A stretch of 64,000 nucleotides of DNA, taken from assembly GCF_003346775.1 (NCBI RefSeq), contig NZ_CP031219.1, positions 2,232,001-2,296,000 on the forward strand. Direction: 5' to 3'. The translations under genes and the position numbers were made by a program. Numbering within the stretch: position 1 is the first letter of the stretch; every line of letters starts with the position of its first letter. Positions 43,365-54,760 of the stretch are shown in pieces. The notes beneath the pieces were generated by a model that had not been told where the DNA came from, searched no databases, and saw only the letters and a program-made list of their open reading frames with translations. This stretch comes from Malaciobacter mytili LMG 24559. Lineage in GTDB: Bacteria; Campylobacterota; Campylobacteria; Campylobacterales; Arcobacteraceae.

Positions 43365-46246
43365 CACTCATCATCATCTTTTGAAGGTTTTGAAACTATT
43401 TTTGGTTGCTCTTTTGGCTTTGAAATAGTTTGTTTTTTAGGCTCTTTTTCTAAAGCTTTTGCTTCAATTACAACCTCTTCTTTTTTTATAGAAGTAGTAG
43501 TTTTTGAAAAAGAAGAACAATGTTCAGTTTTAATCATATCTAAACACTTAAATAGTTCATTTGTACAATAATCAACCTCTTTTGAGATTTCTGCTAATTT
43601 AATATTTGAAGCTTTTTTAGCATTTTCATCAATATACTCTTGAACTTTTTTATGTACACAAGAATGAAACTCTTTCATCACTTTCCAATTATTTGTTCTT
43701 GTATATGAACTACCTTTTGATTCTTCTTGTGCTATCCATTTTCCAAAATTACAATCAATGCATTTTGTTACTTGCCAAGAAGTTATATTTTGTTCTCCAA
43801 CTTTTGCAAAGTTATTATCTTTAAATAAAATATGATCATTTTTTATTTTAGATATTGTAAATACCAAATCTATATCACAAATTTGTTTTTCTTTTGATTT
43901 ATCAAAATTTGCTCTTTTTGCAATTGCATTTAAATCAGCAGAAAGTTTTGTAACACCCTCTGATAATGAACTTATCTCACTTGCAGAAGCTGCATTAATT
44001 TGTGTTGCTCTATCCAATGAATTAATAGCATCATTAATTTGAATAATTCCTGTTTCTTGCTCTTTACTTGCACTTGAAACATCTTCTATTAAATTAATTG
44101 TTTGATTAATTTTTTCATTTAATTCATTATATCCACCAATCATCTTATCAGAGATTGTTTTACCTTCATTTGCTTTTAAAGTAGCTTGTTCAACAATATT
44201 TTTAATCTCTTTTGCTGCTTCTGCACTTCTACTTGCTAGATTTCTCACCTCTTGAGCAACAACTGCAAATCCTTTACCAGCCTCACCTGCTGTTGCTGCT
44301 TCAACAGCTGCATTTAATGAAAGAATATTCGTTTGAAAAGCAATTTGATCAATTACAGTAATTGCATCATTAATAGAACTTACTTGTGCATCAATATCAT
44401 CCATAGCTTTTGTAGTCATCGAAGCTAAGTTTTCACCTTGTTTTGCAGAATTTGTTAAATCATTTGCTAAAACTGACATTTGATGAACTTTTGAAGCACT
44501 TGACTTAATAATTGAAGTAATCTCTTCAACCGCTGCTGCTGTTTCTTCAAGTGAAGCTGCTTGTTCATTTGCTGATTTTGCTAATTTTGAAACTTCTAAT
44601 GATAAGATTTTCGTATCATCATCAAGTTTTCTTCCACTTGTTGTAATCATTGCTAAAAACTCAGAAACTGTATTTCCAATAAATGATGTACTTGTAGAAA
44701 TTGAACCTACAATTCCATTTGCACTATGATGTTCTTTGTTATTTACTTTATAATCAAAATTAGAATTTCCATACTCAACTAAGATTTTATTTATCTCTTC
44801 TAGTTTTTCATTCGTTTTATCAATCATTGAATTTATAGAAGTTTTTAGTTTTTGTATTTGAGGATTAGCTGAATTTTCATGTACTTTATAAACATAAAAT
44901 CCATTATTTACTTTAGTAATAACATCTTCAACCTCTTCAATAACTTTTGAATCTTGTTCAAAACCTTCTTTTAATTTTCCAATATAAGAGTTGAAACTAT
45001 CTACAACTTTTCCTATTTCATCATCAGAAGATTTTTTAATTAAATTATTTAAAGTAGTATCAGAACCTAGATTTTTAATTGCACTATTTAAATCATCTAG
45101 TGGATTAATAATTGCTCTTCTAATTAAAAATGTATAAATTAAATAAACTAAAATAACTGTAACTAATGTAGAAATTAAGATAAATTGTACAATTGTATTA
45201 ATTTCATCTTCTGTTTTTTCTTCCATTTTTACAATTTCAGCTTGAATATCATCAACATAAGCTCCAGTTCCTATTATCCAATCCCACTCTTTAAATTTTT
45301 GAACATAAGAGAATTTTTCTTGTGGTTTATCAAAACCTGGTTTTGGCCAAAGATATGTAACTAAACCGCCCTCTTCTTTAGCATTTGACATTTTAGAAAA
45401 TTCAACAAATAAAAGCTTACCTGCTGGGTCTTTGATTTGAGATAAATCTTTTCCATCAAGTGCAGGTTTTATAGGATGCATAACCATTTTAGGATAAGAA
45501 TCATTTATCCAAAAATAACCATCTTCCCCATATCTCATCTTTGAAATAGTCTCTAAAGCTTCAGTTTGTATTTTTTTAGTAACATCATCCACATATTCAC
45601 CTGTTCCTATTACCCAATTAAAAGGTTTAAATAGTTTTACAAATGATACTTTTGGTTGAGGAGTTTCAAAGCCTGGTTTTGGCCATACATAATCAACAAA
45701 ACCTTCACCATCTTTTTTTGCAACTTGAGAAAATACAGAAAAGATTTTCTTTCCATTTTTATCTTTAAACTCAGATAAATCTTTTCCATCTAATGCAGGT
45801 TTAATTGGATGTGTAACTATAACTGCATTTGTATCATTCACCCAAAAATAACCAGTTTTTCCATATCTTGATTCTGCAATTATCTCTTTGATAATTCTTT
45901 TTAATTCTGCATCTGAAACTTTCCCATTAAGTTTATTATACTCAGCTTCAATAATAGAAAAAATAAAACCTGTTTGTTCTTTTAAATACTCTTGAACTTC
46001 AAGTTTAATTTTATCTATTGCAGTTCTCTTATGATATGCACTAACTGTTTTCATTGCCAGTGAAACATAATTTTTAAGTTCTTCTTCTTTTTTAGCATAA
46101 GCTTGTTCTTTATAATCTTCAACATTTTGCTTTGATAATTTATTAATTGAGTAGATAGACTCAAATGACACTATTAAAGCAACGGTAAATATTGATATAA
46201 GTGCTAAAAGTAGAAGTTTTGCTTTTATAGATACTTTACCTAACAT
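43352..46246 (-). CDS. Methyl-accepting chemotaxis protein with tandem Cache, CZB domain and CheR-docking tail
   Basis: A 964-residue chemoreceptor. An N-terminal helix (about 10-30) is followed by two homologous Cache modules ([10 protein letters not shown] near 129 and [11 protein letters not shown] near 240, each with [13 protein letters not shown]). A second membrane helix is at 352-375, and the signalling tip is [20 protein letters not shown]. After it comes a CZB-like zinc domain: [26 protein letters not shown] and [14 protein letters not shown] Lys/Pro-rich linker ends in EWESF, like the NWETF peptide that binds CheR/CheB in enteric receptors. The ligand is unknown. Confidence 0.93.
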   Translation of the reverse strand: MLGKVSIKAKLLLLALISIFTVALIVSFESIYSINKLSKQNVEDYKEQAYAKKEEELKNYVSLAMKTVSAYHKRTAIDKIKLEVQEYLKEQTGFIFSIIEAEYNKLNGKVSDAELKRIIKEIIAESRYGKTGYFWVNDTNAVIVTHPIKPALDGKDLSEFKDKNGKKIFSVFSQVAKKDGEGFVDYVWPKPGFETPQPKVSFVKLFKPFNWVIGTGEYVDDVTKKIQTEALETISKMRYGEDGYFWINDSYPKMVMHPIKPALDGKDLSQIKDPAGKLLFVEFSKMSNAKEEGGLVTYLWPKPGFDKPQEKFSYVQKFKEWDWIIGTGAYVDDIQAEIVKMEEKTEDEINTIVQFILISTLVTVILVYLIYTFLIRRAIINPLDDLNSAIKNLGSDTTLNNLIKKSSDDEIGKVVDSFNSYIGKLKEGFEQDSKVIEEVEDVITKVNNGFYVYKVHENSANPQIQKLKTSINSMIDKTNEKLEEINKILVEYGNSNFDYKVNNKEHHSANGIVGSISTSTSFIGNTVSEFLAMITTSGRKLDDDTKILSLEVSKLAKSANEQAASLEETAAAVEEITSIIKSSASKVHQMSVLANDLTNSAKQGENLASMTTKAMDDIDAQVSSINDAITVIDQIAFQTNILSLNAAVEAATAGEAGKGFAVVAQEVRNLASRSAEAAKEIKNIVEQATLKANEGKTISDKMIGGYNELNEKINQTINLIEDVSSASKEQETGIIQINDAINSLDRATQINAASASEISSLSEGVTKLSADLNAIAKRANFDKSKEKQICDIDLVFTISKIKNDHILFKDNNFAKVGEQNITSWQVTKCIDCNFGKWIAQEESKGSSYTRTNNWKVMKEFHSCVHKKVQEYIDENAKKASNIKLAEISKEVDYCTNELFKCLDMIKTEHCSSFSKTTTSIKKEEVVIEAKALEKEPKKQTISKPKEQPKIVSKPSKDDDEWESF

Positions 46247-46583
46247 ACAAACTCCTTGTTTAATTAATTTATTATTGTATCTTTAGGTTTTATAAAAAGT
46301 CAAGACTAAATATAAAAATTATTAGTTAAAAATTAAAGTGTTTACATTAGTTTCAATTATAATTTATTTTTTGGCTATTATTCATTATATTTGATTTTAA
46401 ATAGATTATTTAATTATTTTGCAATAGTGTTGTTTTTTTATTATTAAATATAAAATAATTTTTTTGATAAAAAAATAAGAGTTAAATAAGAGTTGAAAAT
46501 GAAAAAAAGATAATAGGAGTTAATTTTTTCAAAACAATAGTTATGTTATTATTTATAGAATAATATAAAAATAGGTAAAATTT
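46247..46583. other. 337-bp divergent intergenic region
   Basis: This gap separates the chemoreceptor (minus) and the ankyrin protein (plus). It is extremely AT-rich, with a near-direct repeat TAAGAGTTAAATAAGAGTTG around 46480-46500. I see no RNA gene or clear ORF; it should hold the two divergent promoters, which I cannot place with confidence. Confidence 0.4.
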
Positions 46584-48476
46584 ATGCTAGATAGACTTTT
46601 TAAAAAATATACTAGAGAAGATTTATTAGATGTACTAAAAAGTTCAACTTTTAAAGAAACAAAAGCAGATGCAATTTTAAAAGATGTTGATTTAACTTAT
46701 AAAGATGAATATAATAGGTCTTTCTTACATATAGTTGCTCAAGATAACTTATTAGAGTCTGTAAAATGGCTAGTTTCTAAAAAATTAAATATAAATGATA
46801 TAGATACAGATGGAAACACTGCTTTAATACTTGCAGCACGTGCAGGAGCAACTCAAACAGTAAGAACTCTATTAAGCTATAATGCAAATGCAGATATTAA
46901 AAATAAAGATGGAAGAATAGCTATACAAGAGGCATTAAAACATAATAAAAAAGATGCTTATGTTTTATTAAGAGATGCAACAAAAAACTATTCAAATATT
47001 GACGAAAATGGAAAATCTATAATTTATGATGCAATTGATAGTCAAAATATTGATTTAGTAAAAGATGTGATTAAATTATTGGGTAACTCTATTGATAAAA
47101 ATATACTTTTTTATCCAAATACTTATGTAGATAGTAATGTTTTAAAATTTATAGGTGAAAATTTAGATTTAAATGTAACAGATAAAAAAGGTAGAACTCC
47201 ACTTTTTTATCTAATAAAAAATGGTGCTTTAAACTCTAATTCTTTTACTTTTGCTATTGAAAAAGGTGCTGATATTAACCATCTTGATAATGAAGGAAAT
47301 AATGTACTTTTAGCACTAATTCAAGAAATAATAGATACTCCTGTTGAAGAAAAAGAAAAAATAAAAAGTTTAACAGATATGATTCCTTGGCTAATTGATG
47401 AGAATATAGATTCAAATCGATGCAATAACAATGGGGATAATGCTTTAATGCTAGCTACAAAACATAATCAATTAAAAGTTGTAGAAAAACTTTTAGATTA
47501 TGAAGTTGATCCAAACTTTATTAATGATAAAAATGAAACAGCACTAGCTCATGCTGCAATAAAAGGTAAATCATATATTGATATTGTATCTATTTTGCTT
47601 GATTATGGTGCTAGACCAAATATTAGTGATGAAACTGGTAAAACAGTTATTGAAAAACTTTTAGAAATTGAGCTTTATTTACGAAATGGTAAAAAGCTTA
47701 AAATGAAAGCAAGACAACATATTGATGAAAATGAAAATTATAAATCAGTTTTAGAAGAGATTTTATTAAATGGGGAAGTAAATCTTACAATGTTAAACTC
47801 AGAAGGAAATCCCTACTTCTTTGATGCAGTTGAACATGGAAATATAGATATGGTTAAAATGCTTGTAAAATATGGAGCCGATATAAATCAAAAAAATAAG
47901 GATGGATATAATATTATTTATTATTATATGTCTAAAAATACTTCTTTTAGAAAAATCGCTGACCAACAAAACTACTTAATAATGCTAAGAAATATTATAA
48001 GCTTAGGTGCAGATGTAAACTCAAGAGATGACTTTGGAGGAATAACTCTTCATAAAGCAATTTTGGATAATGATATTCAAACTATAAAAGTTTTAATAAA
48101 TGCTGGTGCAGATATAAATGCTGTGGATAATAAAGGAAGAAATATGGTTCACAATACTATGTGGCAAAATAAAGTAAAAATATTTAGACTTTTATATTCA
48201 TATAATAAAAAACTAATTAATAAACCAGATAAATTTGGTGTATTACCTATAAACTATGCTGCTTTTTTAGGATATGGAGAGCTTGTAATTGAGTTAATTG
48301 ATTCTGGTTCTTATGTAAATAATCCATATAAGAAAACACACTATATTTTTAATTTCTTAAAGAAATTTCATAAAAACTTAAAACCTTTATTAGAAAATAC
48401 TAGAAATCCAGCAGATCATTTAAAAATGAAAACTTTAGTAGAAAATATGATAAAAGAATTTAATGTACAACTATAA
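46584..48476 (+). CDS. Ankyrin-repeat protein
   Basis: A 630-residue protein made almost wholly of ankyrin-type repeats, at least ten recognisable: for example DTDGNTALILAARAGATQTV, NNGDNALMLATKHNQLKVVE and NKNKDGYNIIYY-like units, ending with FGVLPINYAAFLGYGELVIE. There is no signal peptide or membrane helix, so it should be cytoplasmic and bind another protein. It is transcribed alone, facing recN. Its target cannot be told. Confidence 0.85.
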   Translation: MLDRLFKKYTREDLLDVLKSSTFKETKADAILKDVDLTYKDEYNRSFLHIVAQDNLLESVKWLVSKKLNINDIDTDGNTALILAARAGATQTVRTLLSYNANADIKNKDGRIAIQEALKHNKKDAYVLLRDATKNYSNIDENGKSIIYDAIDSQNIDLVKDVIKLLGNSIDKNILFYPNTYVDSNVLKFIGENLDLNVTDKKGRTPLFYLIKNGALNSNSFTFAIEKGADINHLDNEGNNVLLALIQEIIDTPVEEKEKIKSLTDMIPWLIDENIDSNRCNNNGDNALMLATKHNQLKVVEKLLDYEVDPNFINDKNETALAHAAIKGKSYIDIVSILLDYGARPNISDETGKTVIEKLLEIELYLRNGKKLKMKARQHIDENENYKSVLEEILLNGEVNLTMLNSEGNPYFFDAVEHGNIDMVKMLVKYGADINQKNKDGYNIIYYYMSKNTSFRKIADQQNYLIMLRNIISLGADVNSRDDFGGITLHKAILDNDIQTIKVLINAGADINAVDNKGRNMVHNTMWQNKVKIFRLLYSYNKKLINKPDKFGVLPINYAAFLGYGELVIELIDSGSYVNNPYKKTHYIFNFLKKFHKNLKPLLENTRNPADHLKMKTLVENMIKEFNVQL

Positions 48477-48488
48477 GTTGTACATTAA
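48460..48488. terminator. Bidirectional terminator between ankyrin gene and recN
   Basis: TTAATGTACAACT and AGTTGTACATTAA form a perfect 13-bp stem with an ATA loop, spanning the two converging stop codons. Confidence 0.75.
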
Positions 48489-50008
48489 TTTAAAAGATTT
48501 TTAGCAAATTGTAAAGCCTCTTTAGAAATATCTTCACCACTAATCATTCTTGAAATTTCATCAACTCTTTGCTCTTTATTTAAAAGTGTAACTGTAGATT
48601 CACCATTTACTTTATCAACTAAAAAATGCTGATTAGCACTTGAAGTTAATTGAGGCTGATGAGAAATTGCAAAAATTTGATATGATTTTGATAATTGGCT
48701 AAGTACAGTGGCAATTGCTGAACTTTCCTTTCCACTTAAATTTGCATCAATTTCATCTAAAAATAAAACTCCATTATTTACTATTTCAAACTCACTTATT
48801 GAAGTAAGTAAAGCAAGTCTTAATCTATTGAACTCTCCTGAACTAATAGTATCTAAATCAACTCCATTTAAATTAAATATAATTTCATCTATTCCTGTAG
48901 AATCTAATTCTTTTTTATTTGAAGTGATTTTTGCATTTGAAAGATATAGAAATTTTAAATAATGATTTACCCTATTTTCTAATTTAATTAAAGCTGTTTT
49001 TCTATATTCACTAATTTGTGAAGCTAAAGAGAATACAATAGCTGTTAAGTCTTCAATTCTTTTTTCTAATTTAGTTTTTTCAAAAGAGATATTTTCATAT
49101 TTTTCTAAATCTTCTTGTTTTTGTTTTTTATACTCTAAAGCTTGTTGTATTGAACCAAACCTTTTTTGTAAAGAAGATAACTGCTCAATTCTATTTAAAA
49201 TATTTTCAATATCTAACTCTTCTAATTCACTTAATGAGTCATTAAACTTTTCAAAATGATTATTTAACTCATTTATTGCATCATCAAAAAAAGAGCTATC
49301 AACTTCTAGTAATTCTAAAGCATTTGATACTAAATGAGAGCTATCAAAAATAGGAGCTAAACTTTTAAGTGCAGCTTCTATTTTATCTTTTTTTGATAAT
49401 TTTCTTTTAACTTCAATTAACTCATCATATTCATCAATTAAAGGATTAATTGCTTCAATTTTTTCTATTTCAAATTTTGCAAACTCTTTTAAATCTTCAA
49501 CTTTTTTTTCATCTTCTATTAGTTTATTTAACTCTTTTTTTTCTTTTTGAAGTGCTTGAAAAGTTGTATCAAATTCTTGTTTTATTTTTTTAAACTTACT
49601 GTTTTTTGAAGAAACTATATCTAAAAATTTTATAAGCTTCCAGCTTTCAAAATCAGTTTTATCTTTTAAACTTAGATGTTTAATAAGCATAGAAGAAAAA
49701 GTATAAAGTCTTTTTTTAGAAATAGATTGATTATTTAAAAGATACCTAGTTTTTTCCTTTTTTAACTCTTTTATAACAATTTCATCACCTATATTTATAT
49801 CAAAATCTTCATCAATAATTGAGCTTTCAAGTATAACTTCAGAAAGTTTTGCTTTTGGCTCTTTTATACCAAATAAAGATAAAATTGCTTCCATTAAAAT
49901 TGATTTTCCAGCACCACTTGAGCCTGTAAAAACAACTAAACCTTTTTCAAACTCTAAATCAACTTCTTTAAAAGATAAAAAATCCTTAATATATACTCGA
50001 TTAATCAT
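48485..50008 (-). CDS. recN: RecN-like DNA repair ATPase
   Basis: A 507-residue SMC-like protein. The P-loop GSSGAGKS is at 29-36, the middle is a long coiled coil, and the C-terminal half has the signature (LDTISSGEFNRLRLALLTSI, where the ABC signature lies) and Walker B VLFLDEIDANLSGKES. RecN binds broken DNA ends in recombination repair. It is 40-50 residues shorter than E. coli RecN (553), as often in Campylobacterota. It lies 5 bp after nadK. Confidence 0.92.
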   Translation of the reverse strand: MINRVYIKDFLSFKEVDLEFEKGLVVFTGSSGAGKSILMEAILSLFGIKEPKAKLSEVILESSIIDEDFDINIGDEIVIKELKKEKTRYLLNNQSISKKRLYTFSSMLIKHLSLKDKTDFESWKLIKFLDIVSSKNSKFKKIKQEFDTTFQALQKEKKELNKLIEDEKKVEDLKEFAKFEIEKIEAINPLIDEYDELIEVKRKLSKKDKIEAALKSLAPIFDSSHLVSNALELLEVDSSFFDDAINELNNHFEKFNDSLSELEELDIENILNRIEQLSSLQKRFGSIQQALEYKKQKQEDLEKYENISFEKTKLEKRIEDLTAIVFSLASQISEYRKTALIKLENRVNHYLKFLYLSNAKITSNKKELDSTGIDEIIFNLNGVDLDTISSGEFNRLRLALLTSISEFEIVNNGVLFLDEIDANLSGKESSAIATVLSQLSKSYQIFAISHQPQLTSSANQHFLVDKVNGESTVTLLNKEQRVDEISRMISGEDISKEALQFAKNLLN

Positions 50009-50013
50009 CTAAA

Positions 50014-50880
50014 TTAATTTCCCCATTGTAGTTTTTCATTTAATACTTCAAAATAGTTTCTTTCTCTTCTATGAAGTAATTTTGCTTTTTTTGATGCAAT
50101 TTGTATTTTAATTGATTGATTTTGCTCAATTTCATATATATCTTGACCATCTACTATAACAACAGCTCCTTGATTATCAGAAATTGTAAACTCAATTTCA
50201 AAATCAGCAGGTAATACCAATGGTCTTTGTGTTAAAGAGTGAGGTGCAACTGGTGTTACAATAAAAGCATCAGTTAAAGGATATACTAATGGTCCTCCTA
50301 AAGATAGATTATAAGCTGTTGAACCTGTAGGACTTGAAATAATTACTCCATCTCCATAATATGAGTTAAACGGTCTTCCATCTAGTTTTGCATCAATTCT
50401 TATCATAGAAGAAAGTGAATTTCTTGAAATTACAATATCATTAAAAGCAAAAAAAGTTCTTAGATTTGCACTACCTTTTATCATCATTCTGCTATCAATT
50501 CTATAATTATCTTTATCAAGATTATCTAAAAAAGTCTCTAATTCATTTAATCTAATATCAGTTAAAAAACCTAATGTTCCTAAATTTATCCCAAGAACAG
50601 GCTTATTATAAGAAAAACTTCTTCTTACAACAGAAATTAAAGTTCCATCTCCACCAACAGAAACTAAAAAATCAACATTTTCACAAATAGTATCTAACTC
50701 TATACCATCTTCATTAATCATATTTGCACTATTTCTTTCTAAATATACTTTTATATTGTGTTTTTCAAAACACTCTTTTATTTTTAAATAGCTATTTTTA
50801 ATTTCTGGTGTTGAAGGTCTTAGGACTATTCCTACTTTTGATTTTGAAGCTAATCTTTCTTTTGATATTGTTCTTTTCAA
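50014..50880 (-). CDS. nadK: NAD kinase
   Basis: A 288-residue ATP-NAD kinase that makes NADP. The catalytic motif GGDGT is at 76-80, followed by LGINLGTLGFLTDIR, and the motif SPTGSTAYNLSLGGPLVYPL is in the second half. Start TTG, with GGA upstream. The upstream region is the 113-bp repeat array, so its promoter must lie in 50881-51011. Confidence 0.96.
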   Translation of the reverse strand: MKRTISKERLASKSKVGIVLRPSTPEIKNSYLKIKECFEKHNIKVYLERNSANMINEDGIELDTICENVDFLVSVGGDGTLISVVRRSFSYNKPVLGINLGTLGFLTDIRLNELETFLDNLDKDNYRIDSRMMIKGSANLRTFFAFNDIVISRNSLSSMIRIDAKLDGRPFNSYYGDGVIISSPTGSTAYNLSLGGPLVYPLTDAFIVTPVAPHSLTQRPLVLPADFEIEFTISDNQGAVVIVDGQDIYEIEQNQSIKIQIASKKAKLLHRRERNYFEVLNEKLQWGN

Positions 50881-51011
50881 ATTTTATTCCACTTTGTTAT
50901 TTATTTGGAATATTTTATCAAAATGTTAATAAAAGTAGGAAGAATTAGTAATTATTGGTGTATTTGTTAGATAAATTCTTTAAATAAGGTAGTTTGTATT
51001 ATATAAAAGAA

Positions 51012-51454
51012 AAAAAGCCCCAGACAAGCTAGGGCTTTTTTAAAGAACGGACATTTGTGGTTCGCTTCGCAAACATCACAAATCTCGTTAAAACCTAAAA
51101 TCGTGAAGCAGTTCACTTAAATGCAAAAAGCCCCAGACAAGCTAGGGCTTTTTTAAAGAACGGACATTTGTGGTTCGCTTCGCAAACATCACAAATCTCG
51201 TTAATCACTATAAGAGTGAAGCAGTTCACTTAAATGCAAAAAGCCCCAGACAAGCTAGGGCTTTTTTAAAGAATGGACATTTGTGGTTCGCTTCGCAAAC
51301 ATCACAAATCTCGTTAAAACCTAAAATCGTGAAGCAGTTCACTTAAATGCAAAAAGCCCCAGACAAGCTAGGGCTTTTTTAAAGAATGGACATTTGTGGT
51401 TCGCTTCGCAAACATCACAAATCTCGTTAAAACCTAAAATCGTGAAGCAGTTCA
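51012..51454. repeat. Four 113-bp tandem repeats, each with a terminator hairpin
   Basis: Units start at 51012, 51125, 51238 and 51351, exactly 113 bp apart; the fourth ends after about 104 bp, where its sequence joins the fusA terminator. Each unit has three inverted repeats: AAAAAGCCCCAG-AAGCTAGGGCTTTTTT (a 12-bp stem with one wobble pair and T-runs on both strands), TTTGTGGTTCGC...GCAAACATCACAAA (imperfect), and GTGAAGCAGTTCAC. Only a few bases differ (C/T near unit position 38, and a 12-base block in unit 2). A 5-nt loop and flanking T-runs make the first hairpin a strong intrinsic terminator on either strand. Confidence 0.9.
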
Positions 51455-51462
51455 CGATTTTA
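51435..51462 (-). terminator. fusA terminator hairpin
   Basis: TAAAATCGTGAA and TTCACGATTTTA form a perfect 12-bp stem with a GCAG loop, 8 bp after the fusA stop; on the minus strand it is followed by GGTTTTAA. The other repeat units keep only GTGAAGCAGTTCAC, so this is probably the ancestral version. Confidence 0.8.
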
Positions 51463-51469
51463 AACGGTT

Positions 51470-53578
51470 TTAACCATTTCTCTTTTTAATGATTTCTTCA
51501 GAAACGTTTTTAGGAACTTCTTGGTAAGAATCAAATAACATAGAATATGTTGCTCTACCTTGAGACATAGATCTTAAGTCAGTAGAGTAACCGAACATTT
51601 CAGATAATGGAATCATAGCAGTAACTAGTTTTACACCAGCTCTATCATCCATAGATTGAACTTGTCCTCTTCTTTTGTTACAATCACCAATAATATCTCC
51701 CATATATTCTTCAGGAGTTTCAATTTCAACTTTCATCATTGGCTCAAGGATAACTGCACCAGCTGCAGCTGATCTACAAGCTTGTTTAAATCCCATAGAT
51801 GCAGCTAATTTAAATGCCATCTCAGATGAGTCAACTTCGTGGTAAGAACCATCATAAAGTGAAACTTCAATATCTACCATTGGGTAACCTGCTAAAATAC
51901 CACCAGCCATTGCTTCTTCACAACCTTTTTGAACTGCTGGAATATACTCTTTTGGTACAACCCCACCTTTAATTTCATTGTTGAATTTAAAGTTTTCTTC
52001 ACTTCCAGATGGTAATGGTTTAATATCTAAGTAAACGTGACCGTATTGACCTTTACCTCCAGATTGTTTTGCATATTTGTACTCTTGTTTTACATTGTTT
52101 CTAATTGTTTCTCTGTAAGCAACTTGAGGAGCACCAACTTCTGCTTCAACTTTAAATTCTCTTTTCATTCTATCTACAATAATTTCTAAGTGTAATTCAC
52201 CCATACCAGAAATAATTGTTTGACCTGATTCTTCATCAGTATTTACTCTAAATGATGGATCTTCTTCAGCTAATTTACCTAAAGCAATACCCATTTTCTC
52301 TTGGTCAGCTTTTGTTTTTGGTTCAACTGCAACAGAGATAACTGGATCTGGGAAATCCATTCTTTCTAAAATAACTGGATCTTTTTCAGATGCTAAAGTA
52401 TCTCCAGTAATTGTATTTTTTAATCCTACAACTGCACCAATTTCACCAGCATAAAGTTCTGTAACTTCTTCTCTGTTGTTTGCGTGCATTCTTAGTAATC
52501 TTCCGATTCTTTCTTTTTTCATTTTTGTAGAGTTAACAACGTATGTTCCAGATTGTAAAACACCTCTATAAACTCTTGCAAATGTTAATTGACCAACAAA
52601 TGGGTCAGTCATAATTTTAAATGCTAGTGCAGCAACTTCACCATTATCAGTAGAAGGAACAATTACTGCATCACCATCTTGAGTTTCACCTCTAATATCA
52701 GCAACTTCAGTTGGAGCTGGTAAATACATAGCAACAGCATCTAATAAAGTTTGAACCCCTTTATTTTTAAATGCAGTACCACAAGTCATTGGAGTAAGAG
52801 ACATAGATAAACAACCAGCTTTTAATCCAGAAACGATTTCTTCTTCAGATAAATCACCCTCTTCAAAGTATTTTTCCATTAACTCTTCAGAAGCTTCAGC
52901 AGCTGCTTCAACCATCTTTTCTCTATACTCTTGTGCTTTATCTAATAAATCAGCTGGAATTTCTTCTACATGGTAGTTAGAACCCATAGCAGCATCATCA
53001 TCCCATACGATAGCTTTCATTTTTACAAGGTCAATAATACCTCTAAAGTTATCTTCTGCACCAATTGGGATTTGAATTGGAACTGGATTTGCTTTTAATC
53101 TTTCACTTACTTGTTTTTCAACATTGTAAAAATCTGCACCAGTTCTATCCATTTTATTAACAAAAATCATTCTTGGTACTCTATATTTGTTTGCTTGTCT
53201 CCAAACAGTTTCAGATTGTGGTTGAACCCCACCTACTGAACAAAATACAGCTACAGCACCATCAAGAACCCTCATAGATCTCTCAACTTCAATTGTAAAG
53301 TCAACGTGACCCGGAGTGTCAATAATGTTAATTTGTAATTGCTCATTTGTTTTTGGGTGAGTCCAGTGACAAGTTGTAGCAGCAGAAGTAATTGTAATAC
53401 CTCTTTCTTGCTCTTGCTCCATCCAGTCCATAGTTGCAGCACCCTCGTGAACCTCACCTATTTTATGAGATACACCTGTGTAGAATAAAATTCTTTCAGT
53501 TGTTGTAGTTTTACCTGCATCAATGTGAGCTGCAATACCAATATTTCTAACTCTATTAAGTGGTGTTTTTCTAGCCAT
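51470..53578 (-). CDS. fusA: Elongation factor G
   Basis: A 702-residue translational GTPase that moves tRNA and mRNA through the ribosome. G1 motif [18 protein letters not shown]3 DTPGHVDF, G4 [10 protein letters not shown] and domain [22 protein letters not shown] are intact. It follows rpsG at 9 bp. No tuf gene follows; instead the repeat array does. Confidence 0.98.
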   Translation of the reverse strand: MARKTPLNRVRNIGIAAHIDAGKTTTTERILFYTGVSHKIGEVHEGAATMDWMEQEQERGITITSAATTCHWTHPKTNEQLQINIIDTPGHVDFTIEVERSMRVLDGAVAVFCSVGGVQPQSETVWRQANKYRVPRMIFVNKMDRTGADFYNVEKQVSERLKANPVPIQIPIGAEDNFRGIIDLVKMKAIVWDDDAAMGSNYHVEEIPADLLDKAQEYREKMVEAAAEASEELMEKYFEEGDLSEEEIVSGLKAGCLSMSLTPMTCGTAFKNKGVQTLLDAVAMYLPAPTEVADIRGETQDGDAVIVPSTDNGEVAALAFKIMTDPFVGQLTFARVYRGVLQSGTYVVNSTKMKKERIGRLLRMHANNREEVTELYAGEIGAVVGLKNTITGDTLASEKDPVILERMDFPDPVISVAVEPKTKADQEKMGIALGKLAEEDPSFRVNTDEESGQTIISGMGELHLEIIVDRMKREFKVEAEVGAPQVAYRETIRNNVKQEYKYAKQSGGKGQYGHVYLDIKPLPSGSEENFKFNNEIKGGVVPKEYIPAVQKGCEEAMAGGILAGYPMVDIEVSLYDGSYHEVDSSEMAFKLAASMGFKQACRSAAAGAVILEPMMKVEIETPEEYMGDIIGDCNKRRGQVQSMDDRAGVKLVTAMIPLSEMFGYSTDLRSMSQGRATYSMLFDSYQEVPKNVSEEIIKKRNG

Positions 53579-53587
53579 TTATAAATC

Positions 53588-54067
<480 letters not shown>

Positions 54068-54071
54068 CTAC

Positions 54072-54455
54072 TTATTTTTTACCAGCTTTTGGTTTTTTAG
54101 TACCATATTTAGATCTTGCAACAGTTCTGTTTGCAACACCAGCTGTATCTAAAGCACCTCTAACGATGTGATACTTAACCCCTGGTAAGTCTTTTACCCT
54201 ACCACCTCTAACTAATACAATAGAGTGCTCTTGTAGGTTGTGACCTTCCCCACCAATATATGAGATAACCTCAAATCCTGTAGTTAATCTAACTTTTGCA
54301 ACTTTTCTTAAAGCCGAGTTAGGTTTTTTTGGAGTTGTTGTATATACTCTTGTACATACCCCTCTTCTTTGTGGACATTTTGCTAATGCTGGTGATTTAG
54401 ACTTTTTAATCACCTTTTTTCGCTCTTTTCTAACAAGCTGATTAATTGTAGGCAT
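54072..54455 (-). CDS. rpsL: Ribosomal protein S12
   Basis: A 127-residue S12: [20 protein letters not shown], then [20 protein letters not shown]. Lys42 in KKPNS and Lys87 region (PGVKYH) are the wild-type residues, so no streptomycin-resistance change is visible. It is the first gene of its operon here, with rpoC not next to it. Confidence 0.98.
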   Translation of the reverse strand: MPTINQLVRKERKKVIKKSKSPALAKCPQRRGVCTRVYTTTPKKPNSALRKVAKVRLTTGFEVISYIGGEGHNLQEHSIVLVRGGRVKDLPGVKYHIVRGALDTAGVANRTVARSKYGTKKPKAGKK

Positions 54456-54592
54456 ATTTTCCCTTTGTTTAAATTGGTTTGAGCAATTAAAGCAATGCTC
54501 ATGCTTCTCGAATACTTTAACATACGGTAAGAACCATAGTTAAATCGATACTACCATTCTAGGAAACTGAAAGTTTACTAAAAAAGTTCAGG

Positions 54593-54598
54593 ATTATA
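54593..54598 (-). promoter_or_regulatory. -10 box for the rpsL operon
   Basis: TATAAT on the minus strand (AAGTATAATCC) lies 137 bp before the rpsL ATG, with AT-rich sequence and TTAAGTC upstream. Confidence 0.45.
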
Positions 54599-54726
54599 CT
54601 TAAGTTTGACTTAATTTAATCTTAGTCTTTTTTTAATTCTATTATTGTTTTTTTTACAATTTAGAGATTTTTTTTAAACTTATAATATAAACACTATCTT
54701 TTAAGTTATCAATAAACTTTGAATAC

Positions 54727-54732
54727 TATAAT
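54727..54732 (+). promoter_or_regulatory. -10 box for the MFS gene
   Basis: TATAAT in TACTATAATTCCC is 28 bp before the ATG at 54761. Confidence 0.45.
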
Positions 54733-54760
54733 TCCCAAAATTTTTAACTAAAGTAAAAAT

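Larger units (their letters stand above)
50881..51469. other. 589-bp intergenic region with the repeat array
   Basis: This gap between fusA and nadK (both minus) contains four 113-bp tandem repeats (listed separately). The stretch 50881-51011 between the array and nadK is AT-rich and should hold the nadK promoter. No protein-coding signal is seen. Confidence 0.6.
54456..54760. other. 305-bp divergent leader region (rpsL / MFS gene)
   Basis: It holds oppositely directed promoter-like sites at 54593-54598 and 54727-54732. The rpsL transcript would have a ~130-nt leader with at least one hairpin (GAGCA...TGCTC at 54481-54500), a possible site for ribosomal-protein feedback. No ORF is seen. Confidence 0.45.

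Noticed and set aside
51012-51454. Possible CRISPR array
   Set aside because: Repeats are 113 bp and directly abutting, without unique spacers; no cas genes nearby.
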